Below, one piece after another: positions 51,101 to 59,479 of a DNA stretch of 64,000 nt. Both the position numbers and the translations under genes were made by a program. The notes under the pieces are model-generated. The model had not been told where the DNA came from. It saw only the letters and a list, made by a program, of their open reading frames with translations, and made no database searches. The stretch lies in the NCBI GenBank assembly GCA_047936785.1, contig CP176394.1. One strand, written 5' to 3'. The first letter of the stretch is position 1, and the number at the start of each line of letters is the position of its first letter. The stretch is from Acidaminobacterium chupaoyuni. Lineage in GTDB: Bacteria; Bacillota; Clostridia; Oscillospirales; Butyricicoccaceae.

Positions 51101-53658
51101 CCTATAGCTTCACCGGCTTGAACGAATATGATGCCAACGGCGTGAAGTATTCTTATTCCGTGCAGGAAAAAGGCGAGAAGAACGGCAGCGTCACCATCGG
51201 CAATATCACTTATGCCGTATCGCATGATGGCAGCGATATCAAGAACACCGTCACCGATACCACCACCATTCAGGGCACAAAGATCTGGGTGGATGGCAAC
51301 AACGCGCTGAATACCCGCCCCGAGGCTTCCGCTGTGAAGATCGGCCTTTATAACGGCAGCACACTGGTCACTTCCACCAATTTAACGGTGGATGACGCAG
51401 GCGCTTATCATTATCAGTTTAACGATGTGCCGGTTTACGATGGCGCAGGCAAAAAGATCGATTACACTGTTCGCGAAATGAGCGGCGACAATGCCATCAG
51501 CAATCACGGCGAGATCGCCTTTGCAAACGGCAATTATGTGGTCACTTATGGCGAAAACACCATCACCAACACCATCAAGCAGGAAACCATCACCGTTTAT
51601 GGCAAAAAGGTTTGGGTGGATGGCAATAATGCCCAGAATACCCGCCCCGATTCCATCACGATCAATCTTTCCGGCGGCGCAAGCAAGCAGATCGCCAAAG
51701 CGGCGGCCGCAGAGCAGGAATTCAGCTTCACCGGCCTCAATAAATTTGATGCAGCCGGCGCGGTCATCAATTACACTGTTTCTGAAAACACCGTAACGGG
51801 TTATAACACCGCAGCCATCACCGGCAGCGGCACAGAGAGCGATCCCTTCGTCATCACCAACACTTATGCCATCCCCACCACCAAGCTGGCCGTTTCGAAA
51901 ACATGGATCGACGGCAACCGCGACCACAGCGGCGACAATGTGGTGCTTCAGCTGGTGCGCAACGGCAATGAAGAAGTGAGCGGCAAAACCTTAACGCTGA
52001 ACGCCGCAAACAGCTGGGGCAAAGACGCAGCGGCGCCGGTGGAATTCACCGACCTGCCCCTTTACAGCGCAGATTATCAGACAGCGTATTCTTACAGCGT
52101 GAAAGAAACAAACAAACCCGCAGGGTATGATGCATCCGTTAATAACGGCAATGTCACCAACACCCTGATCGACAGCAAAGATGTTTCTATCAATGTGCAG
52201 AAGGTCTGGATCGGGCCCGAAAACGCCCGCCCCGAAAGCGTGATCTTCAACCTTTACCGCGCATCCAACGGCGGCGAAGCCCAATTCGTTCAGGAAATCA
52301 CCGTGACCCCCGATAAAGACGGCGTCTGGAGCGGCAAGGCCGACGGACTTTCCAGAATCGACAGCAACGGCTATGAATATCAATATTCCGTGACGGAAAA
52401 AGGCGCCGAAACCGGCAAAGACGGCAAGACCACAGCCACTTATAACGGCGTGACTTATGATGTTGCGGTGAGCAATTTCACCATCACCAACAAAGTGCAG
52501 CAGAGCAATGATGTGAAGGTGGAAGGCGAAAAGATCTGGGCGAACTATACCGGCAACCTGCCCACAGGCGTTGTGATCGACCTGTATGCCGACGGCCATC
52601 TGGTTGGCGGCGAACAAAGCCGCACACTGCCCGCTCAGGCGGCAGCCGAAGCGACCCCCGATTGGCATTATACCTTTGAAAACCTGCCGAAATATGACCT
52701 CAGCGCAAGCGGCGACGGCCACGAGATCGTTTACAGCGTGAAAGAACGCGGCGTCAGCGAAGCGGGAACCATTCTCTTCGGCAATGATCATTTCAATGTC
52801 GCCGGCGGAACAAAAGCCGACGGTTACAAGATCACCAACACCTATACCAGCACCGATGTTTATCAATATCGCGTGGAAGCCCATTACACCATCATTCTTG
52901 ATGGCAAGGCCCAGCCCACAGAAGATGTGAATATCGGCAGCTTCACCACCGAGAAGGGCACAACCATCACCAAAACCGGCAGTGAATATGTGCTTCACAA
53001 CAGCAAGACCTATACCTTTGATGAAAGCAACAAAAACAATGTTCTTTCTGTAAAGGTAGATGACCCCAACACCACCCCGACCCTGGTTTTGAACTATGTG
53101 CTGGTGGCCACCACGCCGGAACCCCCGACACCTCCGACACCGGATGCCGACAGCTATTCCTTGATCATCCATTATAAAGAAAAGGATACCGGCATCACCC
53201 TGGCAGGCGATGTGACACGCTTTGTCACCGAAGGCGGCAGCTATGATGTGACCGCGCTGACACAGAACGAGATCACCGGCTATACCCTTGACAGCGTGAC
53301 AGGCGGCAAAACGGCGGATAGCAATGTTTACCGCAATGTGGAGATCACCGTTTGGTATGTGGCCGAAGAAGTGATCGACCCCACAAAGCCCCCGCTGACC
53401 CCCGACCCCGGCAAGCCTGAAACACCGGTGACCCCCACCAATCCGGGCGAAGAAGTCATCGAACCCACCAATCCTCCGCTGACCCCCAACCCCGGCGAGC
53501 TGATCCCCGATGAGAATGTGCCGCTGAGCGGCCTGCCTCATACCGGCGGCGCTGAAAGCATCCGCGGGCTGCTGGCGGTTCTGATGTCCACCGGCACACT
53601 GGGCCTCGCAGCAGGCCTGCGCCGCAAGAAGGATAACGACAGCGAAGAAGACAAATAA
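48118..53658 (+). CDS. giant VWA/Cna-B repeat adhesin with LPXTG anchor
   Basis: The 1846-residue surface protein has a signal peptide (about 1-29), a von Willebrand A domain with the MIDAS motif DTSGSM at 114-119, a SpaA-like prealbumin domain (about 508-618) and nine Cna-B repeats (about 622-1577), each of roughly 100 residues and beginning with a KxW-type Lys-Trp strand and ending NT or TNT. A further beta domain, a Pro-rich stalk and a MucBP-like repeat precede the sortase motif LPHTG at 1806, a hydrophobic helix and a basic-acidic tail. Pilin-like isopeptide bonds are expected in the Cna-B domains. A c-di-GMP riboswitch controls it. A minus-strand frame of 796 codons opposite is a shadow. 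Confidence 0.93.
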   Translation: MLAKMKKPLAALLTIVMFVGLLPTGVLAATTSETQIEGTSTPRYYTYDAANGTFGNPSSNPVTAYDSGEKVKVSKTISGTGSENEFDITLKVETKQAITKSEKSPDAAAVLVIDTSGSMKGNRLAAAKKAAIEFAHSFAKSANGAKRQLAVVTFAAGAYYQYAWQDIATLTWADTAATSNNALTRTINGISAVGGTNMEAALLVTKNVLSKTAVSKIDHRYVVFLTDGAPTYRMDDGFASKFTGTTIDVIDNGYNIVGGANQNDVSGDGSSATKANADAAAAVAAQIRNMAASTTAKQKVELLSVAFGAKDTPIWGYNAYYDEWVQWKTVSQWLTDISTKAPYSADDADELLGAFESIVQQIEMMTNAWQVADPMGEKIEFVSGTGVVNDGDNQEKIFDTANKKLVWDLTKATPKNSGDVHTYEMTYRVRLNNLGAAKDVYYLTNGETTLTYNYTKTETVNGNQVTYVTDDQGHRVFDATTGKVIKGMEKWAENQVAEFKVPKVKSLFVDLAFTKVGHETVNAKHPALAGVTFKVQHSSDCACGQTGTYTNTAISNKDGAVSFANLPSGHTYVLTETNAPANYDAMAAYTVAASFGNAALKNAQNQAVTNGIIENTLNPKNTVYTVNKNWNDNKNAYGTRQNVTFTLMRVVGAKDDAQNKETNDVEAQSLTLTAANKTSATQWSGSFEAVPTVDIETGAQLSYYVKEVAIDGYTTQVGSLSGKTFTVTNTLTADRTITIRKDWVADAKLMDQISSVTVLLKQNNTLYNGEGVKNGVVTLTKANNWQATIENVPVYNSTNQARYDYTVEEQGVTSGSVTLGGKAFTVSATSGTGSVSDPFVIKNTIAAGSVTINGTKEWKDDSNAYNTRPDSITVSLLADGRETGHSVTLAKDAASNAQSYAFPSDDTYTLPEYDVTNGHKIVYTVAEEGVAAPYQTAIDGYTITNKLVGTVSVAGEKTWQVDDETTQIPAEVTVELLQNGSSIAEKTIGKDGDWSYSFTGLNEYDANGVKYSYSVQEKGEKNGSVTIGNITYAVSHDGSDIKNTVTDTTTIQGTKIWVDGNNALNTRPEASAVKIGLYNGSTLVTSTNLTVDDAGAYHYQFNDVPVYDGAGKKIDYTVREMSGDNAISNHGEIAFANGNYVVTYGENTITNTIKQETITVYGKKVWVDGNNAQNTRPDSITINLSGGASKQIAKAAAAEQEFSFTGLNKFDAAGAVINYTVSENTVTGYNTAAITGSGTESDPFVITNTYAIPTTKLAVSKTWIDGNRDHSGDNVVLQLVRNGNEEVSGKTLTLNAANSWGKDAAAPVEFTDLPLYSADYQTAYSYSVKETNKPAGYDASVNNGNVTNTLIDSKDVSINVQKVWIGPENARPESVIFNLYRASNGGEAQFVQEITVTPDKDGVWSGKADGLSRIDSNGYEYQYSVTEKGAETGKDGKTTATYNGVTYDVAVSNFTITNKVQQSNDVKVEGEKIWANYTGNLPTGVVIDLYADGHLVGGEQSRTLPAQAAAEATPDWHYTFENLPKYDLSASGDGHEIVYSVKERGVSEAGTILFGNDHFNVAGGTKADGYKITNTYTSTDVYQYRVEAHYTIILDGKAQPTEDVNIGSFTTEKGTTITKTGSEYVLHNSKTYTFDESNKNNVLSVKVDDPNTTPTLVLNYVLVATTPEPPTPPTPDADSYSLIIHYKEKDTGITLAGDVTRFVTEGGSYDVTALTQNEITGYTLDSVTGGKTADSNVYRNVEITVWYVAEEVIDPTKPPLTPDPGKPETPVTPTNPGEEVIEPTNPPLTPNPGELIPDENVPLSGLPHTGGAESIRGLLAVLMSTGTLGLAAGLRRKKDNDSEEDK

Positions 53659-53695
53659 AAACCGATAAGCCGCCGCTCTCGCGGGGCTGAAACAC

Positions 53696-53735
53696 AAAAG
53701 CGCGTGCAGGGCATTTGCCCCGCACGCGCTTTTTG
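53696..53735 (+). terminator. intrinsic terminator after the adhesin
   Basis: AAAAGCGCGTGC pairs with GCACGCGCTTTT with an inner GGGGCA/TGCCCC-type extension. Confidence 0.9.
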
Positions 53736-53838
53736 CCGTGAAACCGAAAGAACCATATCCCGCGCCGCCGCGAGGGCGGGATTCATCTTCCGCCCGCGAG
53801 GGTCTAAGCCGAGATCCTGTTTTTCCGCGGCCCGATGG

Positions 53839-53867
53839 TTGCAAGCGGGCGCGTTTTATGATATCCT
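53839..53867 (+). promoter_or_regulatory. promoter of the pnuC-like gene
   Basis: TTGCAA and TATCCT are separated by 17 bases. Confidence 0.5.
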
Positions 53868-53904
53868 ATCAAAAAGTAGTTCTGCCACCGGGCAGAGAAT
53901 GCAG

Positions 53905-53966
53905 CAGCATTCGTTTGCACATCGTTAGGTCTTTGAAGATGTGCAGGCGGATGCTGTATTTTTTTT
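53905..53966 (+). terminator. terminator-like leader hairpin before pnuC
   Basis: CAGCAT and GCACATC on one side pair with GATGTGC and ATGCTG on the other, with a 6-base internal loop, followed by eight or more T. It ends only 2 bases before the ribosome site of the gene, so it may act as a transcription attenuator whose aptamer part is the upstream hairpin. Confidence 0.65.
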
Positions 53967-53976
53967 AGGAGGAAAT

Positions 53977-54714
53977 ATGGAAAACAGAAAACAAGCGTAT
54001 TTTTCAAAGCAGGAAAAAGCCTTATGGCTGGGTTCGGTTCTGGCCATCGCGGGCTCGTTTTATCTGGCGGAAGGGGGCGGAACGCTGACCCTTGCGGCTT
54101 CGCTGGTGGGGGTCACTTCGCTGATCTTCTGCGCCAAAGGCAACCCTGTGGGCCAGCTGCTGATGATCGTTTTCAGCCTTTTTTACGGCATGATCTCGCT
54201 GAGCTTTCGCTATTACGGCGAAATGCTCACTTATCTTGGCATGACGCTGCCGATGGCCGTTTTTTCGCTGGCGGCGTGGATGAAGAACCCTTATCAGGGC
54301 AACGCGGCTGAAGTGGAGATCCGCCGCCTGCCGCGGGCGGAATGGCTGTGGATGGCGGCGCTTTCGGCCCTTGTCACGGCGGCATTCTATTTTATTCTGG
54401 CCTATTTTCAAACGGCCAATCTTTTGCCCAGCACGATATCCGTCACCACCAGCTTCGCGGCGGTTTTTCTCACTTTTCGCAGGAGCCCCTATTATGCGCT
54501 GGGGTATGCCGCCAACGATATCGTGCTGATCGTTTTATGGGCCATGGCCACCGCCAAAGATCCTTCTTATCTTTCGGTAACGGTTTGTTTCATCACCTTT
54601 CTGGTGAATGACCTTTATGGCTTTTTCAACTGGCGCAGGATGGAAAAACGGCAGGCCGCCGAAGCCGCCCGCCGTGAGGTTTCTCAGAAAAGTTTTTTCA
54701 ACAGGGAAAGATGA
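53977..54714 (+). CDS. PnuC-family nicotinamide riboside/mononucleotide transporter
   Basis: The 245-residue protein has about seven membrane segments, with the core TFRRSPYYALGYAANDIVLIVLWAMATAKDPSYL near 176-209 and the C-terminal FLVNDLYGFFNWRRM that typifies PnuC transporters. They carry nicotinamide riboside or, in some cases, thiamine or riboflavin (PnuT, PnuX). The start is ATG 53977 with TAGGAGGAA. It overlaps the aldehyde dehydrogenase gene tail-to-tail by 31 bases. Confidence 0.87.
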   Translation: MENRKQAYFSKQEKALWLGSVLAIAGSFYLAEGGGTLTLAASLVGVTSLIFCAKGNPVGQLLMIVFSLFYGMISLSFRYYGEMLTYLGMTLPMAVFSLAAWMKNPYQGNAAEVEIRRLPRAEWLWMAALSALVTAAFYFILAYFQTANLLPSTISVTTSFAAVFLTFRRSPYYALGYAANDIVLIVLWAMATAKDPSYLSVTVCFITFLVNDLYGFFNWRRMEKRQAAEAARREVSQKSFFNRER

Positions 54715-56060
54715 TCGCCAAAGGGCGCATAGCGCAGCATCACCTCGGGCAGCGCGAAGGATTTTTTGAGCACGCTTTTTTGATGAGAGAAGGCGTCGAA
54801 CCCCGCCCGGCCGTGATAGCGGCCCATGCCGCTGCCGCCCACGCCGCCGAAGGGCAGCGAAGAAGAGGCCAGGTGGGCCACCGTGTCGTTGATGCATCCG
54901 CCGCCGAACAGCAGCTCGCGGCAGAATTTTTGCTGCACCGCGCGGTTTTTCGTGAACAGATAAGCCGCCAGAGGATGCTCGCGGGCCGCCACCGCCGCAA
55001 AGGCTTCTTCGGGCGTATCAAAGGTGAGAACGGGCAGGATGGGGCCGAAGATCTCCTGCGCCATCACGGGGCTTTCCCAAGTGATGTCATCCAGAATGGT
55101 GGGCTCCATGCGGCGGGCTTCGGGGTTCGCTTTGCCGCCCACCACAATTTTTTCGCCCTGTGTCAGCGCCATCAGGCGGCGGGTGTGATCGGGCGAAATG
55201 ATGTGGGGCAGCTCGGGGTTTGCCATGGGTTCGGGGCCATAGGCCGCCAGCAAAGCCGCCGTGAGCCGGCCCAACAGCTGCTGTTTGACGCTGCGCTGCA
55301 CCAGCAGATAATCGGGCGCCACGCAGGTTTGGCCCGCGTTTAAAAACTTGCCCCAGATGATGCGGCGGGCGGTTTTCGCAAGATCGGCGCTTTCTTCCAC
55401 GATGCAGGGGCTTTTGCCGCCCAGCTCCAGTGTGACGGGGGTCAGGTGGCGGGCGGCGGCCGCCATCACGCGCTTGCCCACCGCCGCGCTGCCCGTGAAA
55501 AAGATATGGTCGAAGCGGCAGCTTAAAAGAAGATCGGTCTCTTCGCGCGAACAAAGCAGCGCCGCGCCCTGCCGGGCGGGGAAAGCGGCCGCGATCAGTT
55601 CTTGCAGGGCCGCCGCTGTGCGGGGCGCCTGAGAAGAGGGGCGCAGCAAAAAGCAGCAGCCCGCGCTGACGGCGCTGATCACAGGCGCCAGCGAAAGCAG
55701 AAGGGGATAGTTCCAAGGCGAAACGATCAGCGAAACGCCCAAAGGCTGGGGATATTGCCGGGCCGAAGCGGGGAACTGCGCCAGCGACACCGCGGCGCGG
55801 CGGGGCTTTGCCCATTCTTTGGTGTGGCGCAGGGCGGCATGCAGCTCTTCGCGCACCATGGCCACTTCGGCGGCATAACTTTCAAAAGGCGATTTGCCCA
55901 GATCTTCTTTTAAAGCGGCCAGAAAAAGGTCTTCGCGCTTTGAAAATTCTTCGGATAACCGCTTGAGCGCCGCAAGCCTTGCCGGGATGGGCAGGGTGAC
56001 GCCCGATTGAAAACAGGCGCGCTGGGCGGCGATGAGTTCTTCAAAATCATTCGCTTGCAT
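54684..56060 (-). CDS. aldehyde dehydrogenase family protein
   Basis: The 458-residue protein is a short, class 3-like aldehyde dehydrogenase. The catalytic Cys lies in NAGQTCVAPDYLLV, the general base Glu in LELGGKSPC, and the NAD motif in FTGSAAVGKRVMAAAA. The C-terminal GGVGGSGMGRYHG is also typical. The start is ATG 56060 with AAAGGAGA at 7 bases; the frame continues upstream without a site. It oxidises medium-chain or aromatic aldehydes in related proteins. Confidence 0.9.
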   Translation of the reverse strand: MQANDFEELIAAQRACFQSGVTLPIPARLAALKRLSEEFSKREDLFLAALKEDLGKSPFESYAAEVAMVREELHAALRHTKEWAKPRRAAVSLAQFPASARQYPQPLGVSLIVSPWNYPLLLSLAPVISAVSAGCCFLLRPSSQAPRTAAALQELIAAAFPARQGAALLCSREETDLLLSCRFDHIFFTGSAAVGKRVMAAAARHLTPVTLELGGKSPCIVEESADLAKTARRIIWGKFLNAGQTCVAPDYLLVQRSVKQQLLGRLTAALLAAYGPEPMANPELPHIISPDHTRRLMALTQGEKIVVGGKANPEARRMEPTILDDITWESPVMAQEIFGPILPVLTFDTPEEAFAAVAAREHPLAAYLFTKNRAVQQKFCRELLFGGGCINDTVAHLASSSLPFGGVGGSGMGRYHGRAGFDAFSHQKSVLKKSFALPEVMLRYAPFGDHLSLLKKLF

Positions 56061-56596
56061 CGGAATTCTCCTTTGGATCTTTTTTCTTATCATAACCCCA
56101 CGGCGTTGCCGAGGCAAGCAAAACCACAAAGTCTTGTGGAAAACTATCCCCTTCATGCACAAGGTTATCCCCATTATACACAGAGTAATCAACAGGCAAA
56201 CGCATAAATATGAAAAAATGACCAAACAAACACCGAACAAATTGTTGAAAAAGCAATAAAAATGAACCAAACCGGCGAAAATGGATCTTTTCTGAAAGAA
56301 AAACAGTCAAGCCGCAAAAACAGGCGAAGAAGGGCAAGAAAGTTCTGCGCGGCCTGTGAAAATGTGATAAAATAACCCTATGCGGTGTTGCCCCGCGGCG
56401 GGCCGCCCGGCCGTGAAGCGGCAGAGATCGATCATGGCGCGGGGCGGCGGCGAATAAGATGAACCAGAGGGGGCCGCCGGTTTTCCCGCGGGCGCAGGCC
56501 CCGGGTTTTATGATGGCGGAACAGAGCAACAGCGGCGCAGGCCGAAAAAATAAAAAGCGATGGCTTTGAAAACCACCGAAGAAAAGGAGAAGAACG
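56061..56596. other. long divergent spacer with DnaA-box-like motifs
   Basis: About 536 bases without a gene. From 56135 to 56182 it carries four DnaA-box-like 9-mers (see finding), followed by a strongly AT-rich stretch to about 56290, then a GC-rich inverted-repeat zone to 56500. No promoter was fixed for the amidohydrolase gene. Confidence 0.5.
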
Positions 56597-57769
56597 ATGC
56601 TTGCAATCACCAACGGAAAACTGATGACCATTACGCAGGGCGTTGTGGAAAACGGAACTCTTTTGATCGAGGATGGAAAGATCGCCGCTTTGGGCGCTCA
56701 GGTGGAGATCCCCGCCCAGGCCGAAATTCTGGATGCTCGGGGGAAATGGGTGATGCCCGGCCTAATCGAGGCTCATTCCCACATCGCCGTGCAGGAAGAA
56801 CCGAAGGTAACGGGAGAAATGGGCGATCTGAATGAAAATTCATCGGCCATCACCCCGCAGGTGCGGGTCATGGATGCGTTTTATCCCAGAGATATGGGCA
56901 TCGAAGCGGTTCGCCGCGCGGGGTTCACCACCTGCTGTGTGCTGCCCGGTTCGGCCAACCTCATCGGCGGCACGGGCTTTGCTTTTAAAACCCGCGAAGG
57001 CCGTGTGCTGGAAGATCTTTATCTGCCCGGCACAGAGGTGATGAAAATGGCGCTGGGCGAGAACCCCCGCCGCAACGGCCGCGGCCATGAAAAATTGCCC
57101 AAGACCCGCATGGGCAGCGCCGCGCTGTTAAGAGAAACGCTGTTCGACGCCAAGGTTTACAGCGACCAGAAAAAAGCCGCCGAAACCGATCCTTCCAAAG
57201 CGCCGAAGCCCGATTTCAAGCTGGAAGCGCTGGTGCCCGTGGTGCGCGGCGAAATGCTCTGCCGCATCCATTGCCACCGCTCGGATGATATCATGACGGC
57301 GCTGCGGGTAGCCGAAGAATTCGGCCTGCGCATCTCGCTGGAACACGCCACCGAAGGCTATCAGATCGCCGATATCCTGGCCGAAAAGGGCATTTTCTGC
57401 GTGGTGGGGCCGCTGATGACCGGGCCTTATAAAAAAGAAGTCTGGAACCGCGCCATCACCACGCCGGGGGTGATGGCCAAGGCGGGCGTGAAAGTATGTC
57501 TGACGGAAGACAGCGGCAGCATGACGAAGCTGCTGCCCAGCCACGCGGGCCACTGCATGGCGGCGGGCATGAGCGAAGAAGCCGCGCTGAAGGCGCTGAC
57601 GATCTATCCCGCCCAGCTGCTGGGGCTGGCACAGCGCATCGGCAGCTTGGAAGTGGGCAAAGACGCCGATCTGGCCCTGTTCGATGGCCATCCCTATTGC
57701 AATTTCACCCATTGCACCCACACCATCATCGACGGCGTGGTTTATGAAAACAGCCGTGAGGCAGAATAA
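56597..57769 (+). CDS. amidohydrolase
   Basis: The 390-residue protein has the metal-dependent amidohydrolase fold. Metal-ligand candidates are HSH near residues 59-62 (PGLIEAHSHI), His in IHCHRSDD, His in LEHATEG and Asp in LTEDSGSM. The N- and C-terminal strands form the small beta-sandwich domain (LLIEDGKIAALG; DADLALFDGHP). It is close to imidazolonepropionase-like amidohydrolases. The ATG follows AAAAGGAGAAG. The substrate is unknown; the next gene follows after 17 bases and may be co-transcribed. Confidence 0.88.
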   Translation: MLAITNGKLMTITQGVVENGTLLIEDGKIAALGAQVEIPAQAEILDARGKWVMPGLIEAHSHIAVQEEPKVTGEMGDLNENSSAITPQVRVMDAFYPRDMGIEAVRRAGFTTCCVLPGSANLIGGTGFAFKTREGRVLEDLYLPGTEVMKMALGENPRRNGRGHEKLPKTRMGSAALLRETLFDAKVYSDQKKAAETDPSKAPKPDFKLEALVPVVRGEMLCRIHCHRSDDIMTALRVAEEFGLRISLEHATEGYQIADILAEKGIFCVVGPLMTGPYKKEVWNRAITTPGVMAKAGVKVCLTEDSGSMTKLLPSHAGHCMAAGMSEEAALKALTIYPAQLLGLAQRIGSLEVGKDADLALFDGHPYCNFTHCTHTIIDGVVYENSREAE

Positions 57770-57786
57770 CGCAAAGAAGGCAAAGC

Positions 57787-58143
57787 ATGAGCGGCAGGAA
57801 AAAACTTTGGTTCATCGCGGCGGGGGCCGTCACCCTTGCGGTTTTGGTTTATGCGTTTCGCCCGATGACCCTGAAGGATCTCGGTGAAAAACCCAGTTTT
57901 CTGGGCACGGTGACGGAAGTTTCCGAAAATTCGATTCTCGTCGCCGTTGCGCCGGGCGAAGAAGAGCGCGCCGCCAGCGATGTGATCCGCGTGTCGCGCA
58001 AAGTCAAGCTGAGAGAAGATCAGGCGGATTTTATCGCGGGCGATGCCGTGAAGGTTTATTATGACGGCACGCTTTCGGAATCTTACCCCGCCCGGGCAGG
58101 CAAGGTCTATGCCATTTTGATCCTTTCGGATAAACCCGTTTGA
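57787..58143 (+). CDS. small membrane-anchored OB-like protein
   Basis: The 118-residue protein has an N-terminal membrane segment or signal anchor (about residues 8-25) and a small beta-rich domain (FLGTVTEVSENSILVAVAP, VIRVSRKVKL, VKVYYDGTLSESYPARAGKVYAILIL), the pattern of DUF3221-type OB folds. It likely sits outside the membrane, with unknown function. It is the last gene of the amidohydrolase unit; a long imperfect palindrome follows. Confidence 0.65.
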   Translation: MSGRKKLWFIAAGAVTLAVLVYAFRPMTLKDLGEKPSFLGTVTEVSENSILVAVAPGEEERAASDVIRVSRKVKLREDQADFIAGDAVKVYYDGTLSESYPARAGKVYAILILSDKPV

Positions 58144-58210
58144 AGCGGGCGCCACGGGGGAAAACGCCTTTTCCCCCGCGGCGCGGAACAACTGAAAACA
58201 CAGCGGCATG

Positions 58211-58336
58211 AAAAAGCCTGCTGCAAAAAACGAAGCAGCCGGAGCCTTTCCCCGCGGAAGATCGTGTCGGATTCATCCACAGCACGATTCGCAGGAAAAG
58301 CCCCGGCGCTGCCGCCGTTTTGCAGCAGGCTTTTTT
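58211..58336. repeat. 126-base imperfect palindrome
   Basis: AAAAAGCCTGCTGCAAAA at the left end pairs with TTTTGCAGCAGGCTTTTTT at the right end, and the interior continues to pair (GCAGC, CCGG, CCTTTCC/GGAAAAGG-like, ATCGTG/CACGAT) to a short loop near 58275. It separates two converging genes and is probably a bidirectional terminator with a very long stem. Confidence 0.75.
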
Positions 58337-58371
58337 GCGCCCGCAAATAAAAACGCTTGTTGGCGCGCCTG

Positions 58372-59253
58372 TTATTTGATGATGTTTTTCAAAATGCCGA
58401 TGCCTTCGATCTCGCATTCCACGGTGTCGCCGCGTTTCATAAAGCGGGGCGGCGAAAAGCCCATGCCCACGCCCGCGGGGGTGCCGGTGGCGATGATATC
58501 GCCGGCTTCCAGCGTCATGCCGGCGGAAAGCTCGGCGATCAGGCGGCCGATATCCGCCACCAGCAGATCGGTGTTGGAGCTTTGGCGCAGCTCGCCGTTG
58601 ACGCGGCTGGTGACCTGAAGCTTCGGCGGATAGGCGATCTCATCCGCTGTGACCACGCAGGGGCCGAACACGGTGAACCCATCCAGACTTTTGCCGCGCA
58701 GCCACTGGCTATGCTGCTTTTGCAGCGTGCGCGCCGAGATATCGTTCATGATCGTATAACCAAAAATATACTCTTCGGCGTTTTCTTTAGAAATATCACG
58801 CCCTGTTTTGCCAATCACCACGGCCAGCTCGGCTTCATAATCCAAACAGTCATCCAGTTCGGCGTGGCTTTCGATCAGCTGATCGGGGCCCACGGTGGCG
58901 CAGGCGCGTTTTGAAAAATAAACGGTGCGCGGGGCAGAAGAAGCGGCTTCATCCAGCGCGCGGCGGGCTTCATCGCGGTGGGCCATATAATTGACGCCCA
59001 CGCAAAGGATATCGTGAAGAGGGCGGGGGAACGGCGAAGAAAGCGCGGCGCGGCAGATGGCGATGCCCTCGGGCAGGGGATCGCAGGCTTTCAGCAGCGC
59101 CAGATCTTCGGGAACCCCGAAGCGGCAAAGATCCAAAAGGCTTTCATAGCGGCGGGAAAGGGGAAAACGCTCCAGAGGGATGATCCGGGAACCATCGGCG
59201 GTGAGCAGGGCGGGCGCGGCGCCGTTTTCGGTTTGATATTGCACGAATTTCAT
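58372..59253 (-). CDS. fumarylacetoacetate hydrolase family protein
   Basis: The 293-residue protein has the FAH-family motifs ILCVGVNYMAHRDEA, YFSKRACATVGPDQLI, the metal-binding LDYEAELAVVIGK and MNDISARTLQ, and the C-terminal GDIIATGTPAGVGMGFSPP. Members hydrolyse or decarboxylate acylpyruvates or oxaloacetate using Mg2+ or Mn2+. The start is ATG 59253 with AAAGG upstream. The specific substrate is open. Confidence 0.9.
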   Translation of the reverse strand: MKFVQYQTENGAAPALLTADGSRIIPLERFPLSRRYESLLDLCRFGVPEDLALLKACDPLPEGIAICRAALSSPFPRPLHDILCVGVNYMAHRDEARRALDEAASSAPRTVYFSKRACATVGPDQLIESHAELDDCLDYEAELAVVIGKTGRDISKENAEEYIFGYTIMNDISARTLQKQHSQWLRGKSLDGFTVFGPCVVTADEIAYPPKLQVTSRVNGELRQSSNTDLLVADIGRLIAELSAGMTLEAGDIIATGTPAGVGMGFSPPRFMKRGDTVECEIEGIGILKNIIK

Positions 59254-59479
59254 CAAAAACCAGCCTTTCTGCTGCCACGCTTGCGGTGACAGACGGTAAA
59301 AAATGTGATATGATACTGTTCAGAAGAAAAAGGGCGGCAGAAGACCCGCCCAAAGGGAACGGGCGGCGCAGGAAAAAAGGAAGCCGCCATGCTTTGAAAA
59401 ATGCGCCGAAAGCGAAGCTTGTTTTGATTATAGCGCATTTTGCGGCAAAGGAAAATGATTTTGTAAAGGGATGAAGACA

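Larger units (their letters stand above)
53659..53976. other. spacer with terminator and pnuC leader
   Basis: Contains the adhesin terminator (53696-53735), the pnuC promoter (53839-53867), a small hairpin TCTGCC/GGCAGA (53881-53896) and a long terminator-like hairpin (53905-53966). No gene lies here. Confidence 0.6.

Noticed and set aside
48835..51225. A 796-codon open frame on the minus strand opposite the adhesin
   Set aside because: It has no ribosome site, an atypical composition (His/Ile/Cys-rich) and is explained by codon bias of the repetitive adhesin on the other strand.
51991..53844. A 617-codon minus-strand frame opposite the adhesin C-terminal half
   Set aside because: Same reason: a shadow of repetitive GC-rich codons, without start signal or known domains.
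53868..53976. Known riboswitch class (TPP, NAD+-II, preQ1) before the pnuC-like gene
   Set aside because: I could not find the conserved nucleotides of these classes; it is reported only as an unassigned leader.
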